From: Cryptomeria japonica
Taxonomy: Eukaryota > Streptophyta > Pinopsida > Cupressales > Cupressaceae
NCBI RefSeq assembly: GCF_030272615.1
Contig: NC_081409.1
Coordinates: 525,520,475-525,584,474, forward strand
Direction of reading: 5' to 3'
DNA: 64,000 nucleotides
Shown: in pieces, positions 43,471-55,260 of the stretch
Numbering within the stretch: position 1 is the stretch's first letter
Layout: every line of letters starts with the position of its first letter
Program-made: the position numbers and the translations under genes
The notes under the pieces: generated by a model
Seen by the model: the letters and a program-made list of their open reading frames with translations, nothing else
Databases searched by the model: none
What the model was told of the DNA's origin: nothing

Positions 43471-43629
43471 GAGGGCCGAGGAAATGTTGAACCTCACTTC
43501 ATCTCAAAGAGAGACACTTGACCAACTTTTGAGCGACTACATATCTTACAAATGAAAGGCTAATAGCAAAGACTTGACAACTGTCAACGGCTAAGCTAAG
43601 ACAACTAGCCTAGAAAGCGAAAAAGTGGT

Positions 43630-43675
43630 GGGTCCCTATTTGCAGTGGGGTGATGTGTGAAAACGTCACAACACA
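43630..43675 (+). mobile_element. PPT-like run and truncated LTR start
   Basis: GGTGGGTCCCTATTTGCAGTGGGG is followed by TGATGTGTGAAAACGTCACA (43650-43669), matching the inverted LTR start at 31738 (GATGTGTGAAATGGTCACAA on the - strand). After about 25 bp the LTR breaks off into coding sequence of the unknown family. Confidence 0.6.
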
Positions 43676-43698
43676 TACCTTGCCTCAAGAACTCTCAT

Positions 43699-44355
43699 AT
43701 GAGTTCTCCAAGAACAAAGGTAATGAAGTACGAATTCAAGGGGATAATCTCGCCTTCCAAAATCATATTCACATTGAATGAAGTTTCAGATATTGACTTG
43801 GGAAACATAAACGTTGTGAAGGTTGTAAAAATAGTTAATGCAGAGGATAGGGTTGCATGTGCCAGGTGCATAGCAGATAGCAGAATAGTACAAGCAATTG
43901 CTTTCCCAACTTCTGTTTAATCTTTGGAGTTGATTATGACATGTGCAAAGTATTATGACCCTTTAAGCAAGAAGATTGTGGATCTTACAAATGAGGTATT
44001 CCTTGATATCACTCCTGATAGCATTGAAGAAACCTACCAAATACCCCATCATGCTGAGCATGTGTCATTAAGTATTGCTGATAGTTTGGACTTCTACAAC
44101 CTAGATCTTGATCTTTGTCTGGGTTATGAACAAGAGTTGGTTGACCAAACCAAGATGATCTTCCTCAAGAATGCCTATGACACTCCTTAGGAGTGGTTTT
44201 CAGCTAGAGATTAATGACTTAATCACTCTTTTTGAACAAAATAATGGGCTACCCTAATGCAAGGAATTCCAACCATAGATGTTTAGATTCATTGCCATCA
44301 TCTTGGAAAACAAAGAAAAATTGACTAGGCAACCCTCATCAATGACACCTTGTAT
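43699..44355 (+). pseudogene. Second, diverged copy of the unknown element protein (N part)
   Basis: From ATG 43699 (MSSPRTK) the frame aligns by eye with the N part of 36137-39338: DIDLGNINV with DTNLGNFNV, IVQAIAFPTSV with IIKAVGFPPAV, LELIMTCAKYYDPLSKKI with HELMIECARHYDSHSRTI, and LDFYNLDLDLCLGY with RSIYEDDLDTCLNF. Stops occur near 43918 (TAA) and 44188 (TAG). Similarity continues weakly to about 44355. Divergence with retained motifs suggests the family was once constrained. Confidence 0.68.
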
Positions 44356-44500
44356 AAACCAAAGATGTAAATATCTTAATCGACAATAAATCTTTAAGCC
44401 GAATTTTTTTAAAAAATCGGGAATCGGCGAAAAACCGAGAAAAAATCGGCAATAAATCAGCAAAATTATCAAACATTTGAAAATATATAATTTCTGAAAA

Positions 44501-44780
44501 TATAAATATATTAAAAAATTAAATTAAATTTACCATCATTTTTTATTTTGATTCTTAAATAATAAATATATTAAAATAATGGATGTGCAAAATCTATTAA
44601 AGGTTCATTAAATTAAATTAAATGGTAATAACTATTTAAATATAAATATATTAAAAAATTAAATTAAATTTACCATCATTTTTTATTTTGATTCTTAAAT
44701 AATAAATATATTAAAATAATGGATGTGCAAAATCTATTAAAGGTTCATTAAATTAAATTAAATGGTAATAACTATTTGGA
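44501..44780. repeat. 140-bp tandem duplication, near-perfect
   Basis: TATAAATATATTAAAAAATT at 44501 repeats at 44641; the two units appear identical up to AATAACTATTT, so this is very recent or an assembly effect. Confidence 0.93.
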
Positions 44781-45050
44781 GAATTTAGAGGTATTACCAT
44801 TAGAATGTGTAATATCTATTAAAGGTTCGATAAATGAAATAAAAAAATTCATTTGTGACCATAGTGGACCGTAGCGCCCGATACCTCCAAATTCTCCAAA
44901 TGGTGGCAAATCCCATCTTGTTGTGCTTGCAAACCTTGTCGGTCGTTGCGTGAAGACTCGTGCACTCAGTAAAAATGAAATCGTGGATTTGCGCCCAATT
45001 TCTAGGGTTTAAAACACAGTCGGTTCTACAAACGCGATTTTTTCCAGAAA

Positions 45051-45155
45051 GTTCCCGATTTTATTGCGATTTAATCCAGTCAAAAGTTCCCGATTTTATC
45101 GCGATTTAATCCAGTCAAAAGTTCCCGATTTTATCGCGATTTAATACAGCTTCTT
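45051..45155. repeat. 35-bp unit, three copies
   Basis: GTTCCCGATTTTAT(T/C)GCGA starts at 45051, 45086 and 45121. Confidence 0.93.
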
Positions 45156-45164
45156 AGTTTCTTA

Positions 45165-45374
45165 GTTTCCACTTGGTTGGACCTTACAAGCAAGAACAAA
45201 AAAATATTTCAAAACCCTTGGTTGGTGATTTCTCTTTTATCATATCTATGATAGAAAAGCCACCATAAATCAAACGAGGGAATCTGAAATTAAAGACATG
45301 CAAACACCAGTCACTACCATTGTCTCCCAAATGGATAAGGATTATAAGACCAAACAAAAGGTGGGGTGAGATAA
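45165..45374 (+). pseudogene. Coding remnant left of an LTR insertion
   Basis: A readable stretch (NQTRESEIKDMQTPVTTIVS and on) ends at the insertion point of the 45375-53190 element. Composition and position fit a C-terminal part of the unknown element protein, continued at 53196, but this link is inferred. Confidence 0.4.
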
Positions 45375-47635
45375 TGTAATATTCCCCTTAATTTATTTTT
45401 GATTTTTCAATAGCAAGATTACAATCACACCAATCAACTGTTAGGGTTAGAATAATGAAATCCAAACAACTGAAGGGAACCCTACACCTTTTGATCACCG
45501 AGAGCCCAGACTGGGAGGGTGAGAGCATATAGTAGCAGGAGATCGTTAGTAATAATCTGTTGAAGTGCTGAATACAATAATGGGCGGCAAGCCAACCCCT
45601 TTCGCTTATCCAGCGGATGAATCAAGAAGCTTGGCAGTAAACCAGCCAAGAGAACAACACTCCTAAAACATGAATCACTCAACCACAATGTTTTAGTGGG
45701 AGGACTGAACACACCAAACAAGCTCAACTCAACCACTTATGCAGCGGGAGGATCATTACAACAAACATCACTCAACCGCTTATGCAGCAGGAGGACCATT
45801 ACAAAAATATATCACTCACCGCTTATGCAGCGGGAGGATTGAGTAACAAATATCAAAATATAGGCGGCAAGCCAGCCTCTTCCACTTTCTAGTGGGAATG
45901 CTTACAATCCAGAAATGGTTAGTAGTACTACTACTTAACCTTACAATATAAAATAGAGAGATAGAATAGAAAAGTAATGCTGTCCAATGTTGATAAATTT
46001 CTTCAAACATTTACTAACTCCCAAAAGATCCTTCAACATGAATTTATGAAATCCTAGGATCAATAACACGCAGACCAGCAACTTCAAGAAACTAAGAAAT
46101 GCTCAATTCTCTCTCCAAACTCACCCAAAAACACTCCAAATCACTCCCAAATCAACTAACCTACTCACACTACGAAAGGCACTCCCAAACACCAACTTCT
46201 GGAAATCTGTAATTTTATGACAACAAGCTGAAAACCCACCAAATCACTCATATATTTCTCTATACTCAACGGAAAACCCCCAAACTAGATGCAAATGAAA
46301 GATACAAAGAAGGCGATAAGGATAGAATAGATAAACAACAACTAACAATGCCCCAAACCCAAGACACACAACCCAAAGCACCTCCAGCATAGGGTGTACC
46401 AAAGCATAAGTTCGATTTGCAAGATAAATTTCAATACACCACGAAAACCAATGCAAGCTTACAGGATGAGTCACCTAGAACATCGAAAACCAAGGAGCCA
46501 ATAACCTGAAGTAGCAGGAGGTCACACAGAGACTCATGAATGAAAATATTGCTTCAGTCATGACTTCCCTAGCAGCCTGGAAACACACCAAAACTCGAAC
46601 TATAGCAGAACCAACAATCCCACACTTCAACAAACTCGCAAATATCTATGAAAGAAAATGGAAAACAGCTAGGTACTGTCTTGCAAGTATGAAATTGCAC
46701 TTAGTTAGGAAGGCTCACTTCGAAGCTCAGATTTCAATTGCCAAACCAGTAGCATAACAATGCAACTTTTCAAGATGTCCAAATGGGAGGCCAAACACCT
46801 GTATTTATAGTTTTTTCCATCTGAAATTCAAATATAAATGCTCCCAAATTCACCTCTCCAATTTGCATTTCATTTCACTATCACATGGCGTCCAAATGAT
46901 ATTTCATTTCATTTCCCAAGGTGGGCGCCCAAGTTGCATTTTAACCAATAATTAAACAAGTTCAAACTTGCCTAAGTCTTCAACAATAACTTAATGCATT
47001 CTTCAAATTTCAACGCCTAACTTAGGAAAATATAACATTGATATTAGATATAAATGTCTCTTCCTAAGTCGCCCAATATAACATTAATCAGTAATAAAAT
47101 AATTAAATATTAAACCTTTAGGATAAGGAAACAATATTTAATGAAATCACTTATGACTCCAATACTGATTATCAACAAAATCCAAGAAGAAGCTGAGCAA
47201 TGAAGACCACTGAACTGCTACGAGATCAGGACCCTGTCCAAACTGCTAAAAATATAATTGCTTAATACTACCACTTACTAAAAATAGTAAGTCATGGAAT
47301 ACTCCTTCGAAAAACATGATCTACGCACTTGGAGAAAGAGCTTGGAAAGCTCAGTAAGACAACATCATCCAAATAGCCAAAGCCTAACTTATTAAAAATA
47401 GTAAGTTCTCACTTCACCAAAGAATCGAATGCATGTTATGCCACCCTGGAGCTCATGAAAACCCAGAAGGAAACCATAGGCAAAACTGAAGAATTCCCTC
47501 CTGGTAAACCCTAAAAAGCTCGAGCAAAACTGCACAAAAGTTGGAAACCCTAATTCTCCTTTCCACATAGCCTACGGGTCTCCAGAATAGGCCAATGGAC
47601 TACTAAATGCACATCACTGAGAAGGGGACATTACA
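45375..47635 (-). repeat. 3' LTR of the chromovirus-like element
   Basis: 2,261 bp. Contains repeated CGCTTATGCAGCGGGAGGA words (about 45730-45840). It differs from the other LTR by many scattered substitutions, so this insertion looks older than the one at 6930. Confidence 0.9.
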
Positions 47636-47652
47636 GTCCGCTCTCCCCAAAA
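47636..47652 (-). other. Polypurine tract
   Basis: On the - strand TTGGGGAGAGCGGAC stands directly before the LTR start TGTAATG. It overlaps the last chromodomain codons. Confidence 0.7.
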
Positions 47653-47850
47653 TTGCTTGTCCTCAAGCAACTGAAAGGCTGGATGCATTAAAATTTCTTC
47701 ATTTTCCCAAGTAGCATCCTCAGCTGACAAATTCTTCCACTTGATCAAGTACTCCTTGATCACTCTTCCCCTCAAAGAACGCTCCCTGAAATCAAGGATA
47801 GCTTCAGGAATGAAAACTAACTCTCCCTCCTCATCAAGCGGAGGTAACTA
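47636..47850 (-). pseudogene. Integrase C-terminal chromodomain remnant
   Basis: On the - strand: LPPLDEEGELVF, IPEAILDFRERSLRGR, then IKEYLIKWKNLSAEDATWEN and EEILMHPAFQLLEDKQF. This is the chromodomain fold signature at the end of plant chromovirus integrases, with the aromatic and W-K-N-L-x-x-E-D-A-T-W core intact. It is about 70 residues and runs to the LTR boundary, as in full-length relatives. A stop lies just upstream (about 47850), and no integrase core precedes it. It is the only pol remnant in this element. Confidence 0.85.
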
Positions 47851-48421
47851 TAAAATCCACATCAACAATTTCACTGCCAATCACGATCCTGGGCAATAGA
47901 AAAAAGACTGTGCTCAACCATATAACATAACCCCAAGTGTCACTCCACATGACACCATGGAAAAGAAGATCATTCACTGTTATAACTCTGCAATCTGTCA
48001 ACCCAGGAATGCTTCTATCATTACCAACTAAAAACATACCATGGACACTTAATCCCCAATTGACAAGGGAAGGACCTCGTCTACACTAGCCAACCCATAT
48101 CATTGGAATCAACCCATCATCATCTGAAAGATTGCCAATTAACACCATGAAATAACTGCAGTATCCCAAACCTCTCCAAGAGATGGTGAATAACTAAACC
48201 ATGCCCGAAGAATCTCTCATGACTGGTTTTAATAAAGACTCCAAGTGGTCAAAACCAAATTGCCCCAAGATTGAGGTTGCCATAAACGGTGTGAAAAATT
48301 TAAAATAACAACAAACAATCAGAAATCTCACTGAATAAATAGGAGTCATGAGAGTAGCTGAAAAGCCATCACAAATGAGAAAATCTCCTCTACCAACCAT
48401 CCTCAACCACGTACTATCCAT

Positions 48422-50250
48422 CTATTGAACTAGTAATGCATACAAACTCATTTGCATGCCAAGAACTGTAGTCCCGTGGGTGCGGATTGGAAAGTGAATA
48501 GTGGTACGAATACTGAGATTTTGCCCATATCTCCAATCCCGAATCAACAACTTACTGCAAGAAATTGCACTGTAATCAACCCCTCTCTCATCACTAAAAT
48601 CAGGAAAAACTTCATCCAACTCGAAGAGTGGATTGTCAAATGTCGTATCAGCATCTACATCAAACAAGAGATTATCAATCAACTGATTACTATTATAGCC
48701 CTCATGCTTTTCCCAAGCATTTTGCTGCTCCAAGCTCCTTATTTCAGATTTTATGGGACAAATGTGCAAGATCATACTCTTTCTTAATGCAATCAAGTTC
48801 CTCCAATACTTGCTCAACTTCTTCGGCTCTTTTCCTATTCTCTTGCTCCCTGAAGAGTTTATTAATAGCAATATGAAACTCTACTGCTTTCAATTTAGAC
48901 TTCGTTCCTTGGTATAAATCTATGGCCTCGACAGCTACCTTAGAAGCCATATCTCTATCAAGGATCTCATGCAAGAATGTTACCTTGATTTCCTCTATAG
49001 TATTCTTCACATTTCGAAGATCAGCAAGGGAAACGTTACACTCCACTTGACCTCTTGGCACATTATGAATTCAACTTCCCACATACCCATGTGCATCATC
49101 CATTCTAGTCAAAACTTGTATTTCATTTTCAGCAGTCAATAAAAATTCCCTTCTCCAATTTTGATCAAAGGAAGTCGATGAACTGCTAACAAGATCCCTT
49201 TCAACTGTAGTTCCATGGCTGTGACAATTCTCAGGTGCCTCTTCCCTTTCATCCTCACTAGTAAATTGAGAATCCGATTTATTGAAGTCACCGGTTCTCT
49301 GCTCTAGATCAGCTTCATGCAAAAGAAAATCTGATTTATGCTCAAAAGAATTAATACCTTCAATGTTGTCTTCAACACATGACTTGTGAGATGAGGTAGC
49401 AACAACATTAGAGTCAAAGGGAATAAGCTTGTTCTGAAAGTCAAACCAAAATCCCCCTGTCTCATTGAAGTGACAATAAGAATCATATGCAGGTTCAGTT
49501 GCTTCCATTTTCCCACAAGTGTCATGAACCATCTCTTTTCCCAGAATCTCCTTAATTGTCTCATCATAGCTTACAAAACAATTTGTTTCTTGAGCCTCGT
49601 CTGGATCAAAGGGAAATTCATCCCATGTTGGATCCTCTTCATACTTAGTTTCTACTTTCTATTATATCAGGATCCCAAATGCCAAAAGGCTGAAAACCGA
49701 ATGCCAACTTAGATTTTGAATCTTCTCTTGGTTTCCACACCTTGCTATTCTCACCAAGAGAAATGCCAGAGCCACGTGGTGCTCCATCTTCTATCTCATA
49801 CAATGGGTTATTGGATGTTATCCAATTTTGATCTAGGGTAGAAAGTGAACTGCCACTATGGTCAAGATCTAAATTAGAATCATAATACTTGTCAACACTA
49901 ATCCCATAGCTGTCCCAGCCCTCTTGTACATCCTCATCATCACTTTCAGTGGTGTTGTGAGGATCCAATTCACCAAGATGACTAACTTCATGCTCAAAAT
50001 CAGCCTCATGTGAAGACAAGTCTGATTTCCTCTGAGGAATTAAATCATCTTCATCGGTTCTAACCTACATATCTGTATCATGCTCTTCATTCTTGAACTC
50101 ATTGGTCTCAAGACCAACATTGACTGAATCTGAATTAGGCTTCAAAATCGTTGTTTTGTTCTTTCCACAAAACCAATCATCATTATTTCTAATTTCATGC
50201 AAGTTTGAGGGAGTATCTTGAGGCTTTGTCACACATTCTTCATATGTCAA
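48422..50250 (-). pseudogene. Decayed acidic repeat-containing frame(s), unrecognised
   Basis: Follows the gag-like frame in phase at first (50250-49645), then shifts frame (49532-48744, then 48871-48422). Residues are rich in D, E, S and N. Loosely repeated blocks contain (L/F)DQNW: GWDSYGIS...STLDQNWITS (near 49830) and CHSHGTTVERD...FDQNWRREF (near 49175). A helical segment DVRNVKNTIEEIKV-like lies at 48950-49030 (read LRNVKNTIEEIKVTFLHE). Stops at about 50263, 50065 and 49645. I do not recognise a family; it occupies the place of pol. Confidence 0.55.
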
Positions 50251-50271
50251 GACAACCTTCTAATCCAAACG

Positions 50272-50859
50272 TTAGGATTTTGCAGCACTCATTGTGTATC
50301 CCCTTTCTTCTCTCCTTTTCTTATGATTCATAAACTGGTCAAGAGACAAAATATTTTTGATCTCCGTAGGGAGTGATGCATACTCCGTGTAACAAGCCCG
50401 TATCTCATCAGCCACAAGGATTTCAACTTCAGGTGGCGGTGCTTCCCTTGGAAGGAAAACAGGCTGCAAGGGTCTCGACACTGAACCAACCGGTGTTCCA
50501 CCATTGTTACTGCTATGGTCGCTGGCATTCCCATTACCTTCTGGATTGTTAGAGGTGCCAGCATTGTGATCATTGGCGTTTTGATTTGGATTATGACCTC
50601 CACTAGGATTCTGAGTCATAGTAGCTAGCAACTGGGACATCATGTTCATCATGGTGTCAAACTTCTTATCAACTCTTTCCACAACCACATTTGCATCATT
50701 CTGACCAAATATTCTCTCTGCCATTGAATCCACTGAATCAACTACTTTCTCTTTGTTTCTCAAAACCTCTAAAAGAGTTTCCTCTATTGGCACTGCAGGA
50801 ATCTGACACCGCTGTCTTCTTTGTTCTCTGTTGTAGTAACAGACGTCTCTGTCACTCAT
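50272..50859 (-). CDS. Gag-like protein of the chromovirus-like element (195 aa)
   Basis: ATG 50859 starts MSDRDVCYYNREQRRQRCQI shortly after the PBS, where gag begins. It has a helical segment (SMAERIFGQNDANVVVERVD, about residues 44-63), a second one with MMNMMSQLLATMTQ (70-83), an Asn/Gly/Ser-rich linker (84-125) and a C-terminal part ending ERGYTMSAAKS. No capsid or zinc knuckle is recognisable, so it corresponds at most to a gag N-terminal region. It ends at a TAA with more in-phase coding after it, so it may be truncated. Similarity to gag rests on position and composition. Confidence 0.5.
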   Translation of the reverse strand: MSDRDVCYYNREQRRQRCQIPAVPIEETLLEVLRNKEKVVDSVDSMAERIFGQNDANVVVERVDKKFDTMMNMMSQLLATMTQNPSGGHNPNQNANDHNAGTSNNPEGNGNASDHSSNNGGTPVGSVSRPLQPVFLPREAPPPEVEILVADEIRACYTEYASLPTEIKNILSLDQFMNHKKRREERGYTMSAAKS

Positions 50860-50898
50860 GGAGAACTTTGATCACTTTGAATTCACAGGCTGGCAGGA

Positions 50899-50916
50899 AA
50901 ACCATCTTTGATACCA
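50899..50916 (-). other. Primer-binding site, iMet type (slightly mutated)
   Basis: TGGTATCAAAGATGG on the - strand, 1 nt from the LTR end. The plant consensus TGGTATCAGAGC differs by G-to-A and the last position. Confidence 0.8.
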
Positions 50917-50917
50917 T

Positions 50918-53190
50918 TGTAATATTCCCCTAAATTTTCCTTTGATTTTTCAATAGCAAGATTACAATCACACCAATCACCCGTTAGGGTTAGAGTAATG
51001 AAATTCAAACAACTGAAGCGAACTCTACACCTTTTGATCACCGAGAGCCTAGACTAGGAGAGCCCAGAATAGGAGGGTGAGAGCATACGGTAGCAAGGGA
51101 TCGTTAGTAATAATCTGTTGAAGTGCTGAATACAATAATGGGCGGCAAGTTAGCCCCTTCCGCTTATCCAGTGGGTGAATCAAGAAGCTTGGCGGTAAAC
51201 CAACCAAGAGAACAACACTCCCAAAACACGAATCACTCAACCACAATGTTTCAGCGGGAGGATTGAACACACAAAACAAGCTCAACTAAACTGCTTATGC
51301 AGCGGGAGGATCATTACAACAAACATCACTCAATCGCTTATGCAGCAGGAGGACCATTACAAGCAGATATCACTCAACCGCTTATTCAGCGGGAGGATTG
51401 AGTAACAAATATCAAAATATAGGCGGCAAGCCAACCTCTTCCACTTTCTAGTGGGAATGCTTACAATCCAGAAATGGTTAGTAGTACTACTACTTAACCT
51501 TACAATATAAAATAGAGAGATAAAATAGAGAAGTAATGTTGTCCAATGTTGATAAATTTCTTCAAACAGTTACTAACTCTTAAAAGATCCTTCAACATGA
51601 ATTTATGATATCCTAGGATCAATAACACGCAGACCAACAACTTCAAGAAACTAAGAAATGCTCAATTCTCTCTCCAAACTCACCCAAAAACACCCCAAAT
51701 CACTCCCAAATCAACTAACCTATTCACACTACGAAAGGTACTCCCAAACACCAACTTTTGGAAATCTGTAATTTTATGACAGCAAGCTGAAACCCACCAA
51801 ATCACTCATATCTTTCTCTATACTCAACAGAAAACCCCGAAACTAGATGCAAATGAAAGATACAAAGAAGGTGATAAGGATAGAATACAACAACTAGCAA
51901 TGCCCCAAACCCAAGACACACAACCCAAAGCACCTCCACCATAGGGCGTACCAAAGCATAAGTTCGATTTGCAAGATAAATTTCAATACACCACGAAACC
52001 AATGCAAACTTACAGGAAGAATCGCCTAGGACATCGGAAACCAAGGAGCCAATACCCAGAAGCAGCAAGAGGTCACACGGAGACTTATGAATGAAAATAT
52101 GCTTCAGCGATGACTTCCCCAACAACATGGAAACACACCAAAACTTGAACTACAACAGAACCAGCAATCCCACACTTCAACAAACTCGCAAATATCACTG
52201 AAAGAACATGGAAAACAGCTAGGTACTGTCTTGCAAGTACGAAACTGCACTTAGTTAGGAAGGCTCACTTCGAAGCTCAGATTTCAATTGCCAAACCGGT
52301 AGCATAACGATGCAATTTTTCAAGATGTCCAAATAGGAGGCCAATCACCTGTAATTATAGTTTTTCCCTTTGAAATTCAAATGTAAATGCTCCCAAATTC
52401 ACCTCTCCAATTTGCATTTCATTTCACTATCACATGGCATCCAAATGACATTTCATTTCATTTCCCCAAGGTGGGTGCCCAAGTTGCATTTTAACCAATA
52501 ATTAAACAAGTTTGAACTTGCCTAAGTCTTCAACAATAACTTAATGCATTCTTTAAATTTTAACGCCTAACTTAGGAAAATATAACATTGATATTAGATA
52601 TAAACATGTCTTTTCCTAAGTCACCCAATATAACAGTAATTAGTAATAAAATAATTAAATATTAAACCTTAGGATAAGGAAATAATATTTAATTAAATCA
52701 CTTATGACTCCAATACTGATTATCAACAAAATCCAAGATGAAGCTAAGCAATGAAGACCATTGAACTGCTACAGGATCGGGACCCTGTCCAAACTGCTAA
52801 AAATAGATTTGCTCAATACTACCACTTACTAAAAATAGTTAGTCATGGAATACTCCTGAAAAACATGATCTACGCACTCGGAGAAAGAGCTTGGAAAGCT
52901 CAGTAAGACAACATCATCCAAACAGCCAAACCCTAACTTACTAAAAATAGTAAGTTCTTGCTTCACCAAAGAATCAAATGCATGTTATGCCATGCCACCT
53001 TGGAGCTCATGAAAAACCGAGAAGGAAACCATAGACAAAAACGAAGAATTTCCTCTTGGTAAACCCTAAAAAGCTCTAGCAGAACTCCACAAAAGTTGGA
53101 AACCCTAATTCTCCTTTCCACATAACCTACGGGTCTCTGGAATAGGCCAATGGACCATTGAATGCACATCACTGAGAAGGGGATATTACA
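50918..53190 (-). repeat. 5' LTR of the chromovirus-like element
   Basis: 2,273 bp, TG..CA ends, homologous along its length to 45375-47635. Confidence 0.9.
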
Positions 53191-53760
53191 AATAAGTAAC
53201 CTCTTACATCAAACGCTTGGTTGGATCTCTTCAATCTTTTGATGTGCCAATTGCTACACTTGTCATGGTTTTACAAGAGGATGCCTCAACAATTAAGGAG
53301 ATGGAATGTATTTCAAATGCTACAAATCAATGGGTGAATGACCTATTGTCACAGGGGTTCAAAGTCATCAAATAGTCATGACTCCAGATGATAGAGTTAA
53401 TGAAGACTTTGATCTAATAAAAGAATTGCTAGCCAAATTTAGGTAAGAGATTCACTTAGATAAGATGAATAGAATGTAAAAAATCTACTTTGAAATACTT
53501 GTGTCAGAGGACATTTTGGATAGGGCAGATCAATCCTTGCTCATGGAATGGTTTGCAAATATAAAGTTAAGGATTGATTTGCTTGAAGGAGTGAAGAAGT
53601 TGGGGGATGCTTGAAATATTGCTGTTGATCTGATAATGGACACTTGTAATTTGATTGACAAAAGCACAAGGCGTTTTTACAAAAAGGAGAACACCGTTAA
53701 TTTTGGAGACATTCTCAAATGACACCTGATTGAAGTGATTAATCAAGGATCAAGTCAACC
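53191..53760 (+). pseudogene. Coding remnant right of the LTR insertion
   Basis: One frame reads VTSYIKRLVGSLQSFDVPIA then TLVMVLQEDASTIKEMECIS; later pieces read LMEWFANIKLRIDLLEGVKK and STRRFYKKENTVNFGDIL, with stops between. Style and order resemble the C part of the 36137-39338 frame (WIDESY..., HLEERMKNL...), so it is probably the rest of the second copy, cut by the insertion. This homology is by eye and weak. Confidence 0.4.
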
Positions 53761-54399
53761 CTTAACTCAAAGACTTCGAGAAGCAGATGGATAATAAGTG
53801 CTCAAAGGTCTATGATCTATCACATTACAAACATAAATGTTTCTTACCATTTCCACGCCAGCTATATAGATGGTCTGATTTGGATACAATCATTTGAACC
53901 CCAAACACATTTTAAATGTCAATTTTAAGATAAAATGTAAAGTTTTGATACATGTCCTATGTTACTATGTCAAATGTTTAATATTTCAAAAATTGACTTT
54001 GGGTGCTCGTAACATTTGATATATTATTTGTGTTTCTATAAGTGCCTGTCAGTTATTGAGCAAAGGTTATAAAATATGAGACATTATCTTCTTAGCAATG
54101 TGCAGATTTGATCTTAAGTCAATTTATCATTTCTTGTGTGGCTTTGTCAAACTCTGTTTTCTATTTGAAAAAATCTGCTATTCATTACACTTCTCTTATT
54201 CTCGTAAGCATTCGTTCTATATAGTTGCAAAACCCAAAAAGAAATGAAATTATCTTGTTAAGTGTACAGTCCTTGGATCAATTTGCAATTTTGGTTTTCA
54301 ATAAAGGCAGCCTCACCATTTTGAGGTGGGGTTTTTACCCTATAACTATTGTAGGTTTGACAAATACAAATCCATTCACTACAGGTTTGACTCATATAG
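53761..54399. other. Non-coding interval
   Basis: No conserved frame or clear repeat seen. Confidence 0.5.
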
Positions 54400-55260
54400 T
54401 ATGTCAAATGTAGGACATAGTTTCCATCATGATACTTCTTTTCAAGAGAAACTTATCACTCTACAAGGAAGACCACTTCATTTAATTAAGCATTTTTCGC
54501 AGGTTCCCATGGAGTTTTTATCCGTAGATCCAAGTGGGGCTTGATGTGACAAACAAGTTGAGCTCCACGGGGTTGGAGAAAAAGAAGAAGTTGATGGAAG
54601 TGGTTATAGACACTGGGTTGAAACCTCACTACTTGAAGGTTGTAACTGCAAGATAATAGTCTTTACTCTAGAGTAGTGAGGGGAAGCTAACACTACTATT
54701 GTTGGGAGAATACTTGGAGGAGTAAGTCAAATGTAGGACATAGTTAACATAATGGCATTTGGTTCCAAGAGAAACTTATGGACTCTGTAAGGAAGGTCAT
54801 TCCTTTTAATTTAGTATTTCTCCTGGTTCCCAAGAGCTTTTATCTCTAGATCCAAGTGGCTGACATTTTTGCTTGATGTGATAGACAAAGTTGATTTTAA
54901 TGGGTCTACAAAAGTTAGGAGTTCTTCATATTTGGGGAAAAGACCAAGTCGACCAAAGTCATTACACAAGGTGGATTGAAAGCTGTTTAATTGTGGGATT
55001 ATAGTATGTTTCAAAATTGTGAGAGGAAGCTTGGCACTCCTGATATTAGGAGCATTTAGACAGTTCTAGCGATGCAAGACAATAACTTGTTGGGAGAAGA
55101 CTTGGAGGAGTATATCAAGTGCAGGACATGAGTTCCTTGAAGGTATTTGATTCCAAGTGAAATTTATCTACTTTGTAAGGAAGACCTTTCCCCGTAATGA
55201 AGTAATTTTCCAGCTTCCCATGGACTTTTAAGCTCTAGAGGATATCTCTAGATGAATACC
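54400..55260. repeat. Three degenerate tandem repeats, about 320-390 bp
   Basis: Units start near 54403, 54727 and 55115 with TCAA(A/G)TG(T/C)AGGACAT. Shared words follow in order: AGAGAAACTTAT, AAGGAAG(A/G)(C/T)C, TTCCCA(T/A)G(G/A). GGGAGAA(T/G)ACTTGGAGGAGT marks the junctions. Confidence 0.8.

Larger units (their letters stand above)
44356..45160. other. AT-rich insert of unknown type with two internal tandem repeats
   Basis: Interrupts the remnant of the unknown protein. It contains AATCGG/CGATTT-type words at both ends (44400-44455 and 45035-45150), a 140-bp tandem duplication and a 35-bp triple repeat. I could not define terminal repeats or a target duplication. Confidence 0.5.
45375..53190 (-). 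mobile_element. Non-autonomous chromovirus-like LTR retrotransposon
   Basis: LTRs at 45375-47635 and 50918-53190 begin TGTAATATTCCCC and end GGGG(A)CATTACA / GGGGATATTACA. On the - strand a PBS TGGTATCAAAGATGG (iMet type, one or two changes) lies 1 nt inside the right LTR, and GGGGAGAGCGGAC abuts the left one as PPT, so it reads right to left. Flanks GATAA / AATAA are a probable 5-bp target duplication with one change. The 3.3-kb interior starts with a gag-like frame, continues through decayed acidic frames and ends with an integrase-type chromodomain. No protease, RT, RNase H or integrase core is visible. Confidence 0.88.
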
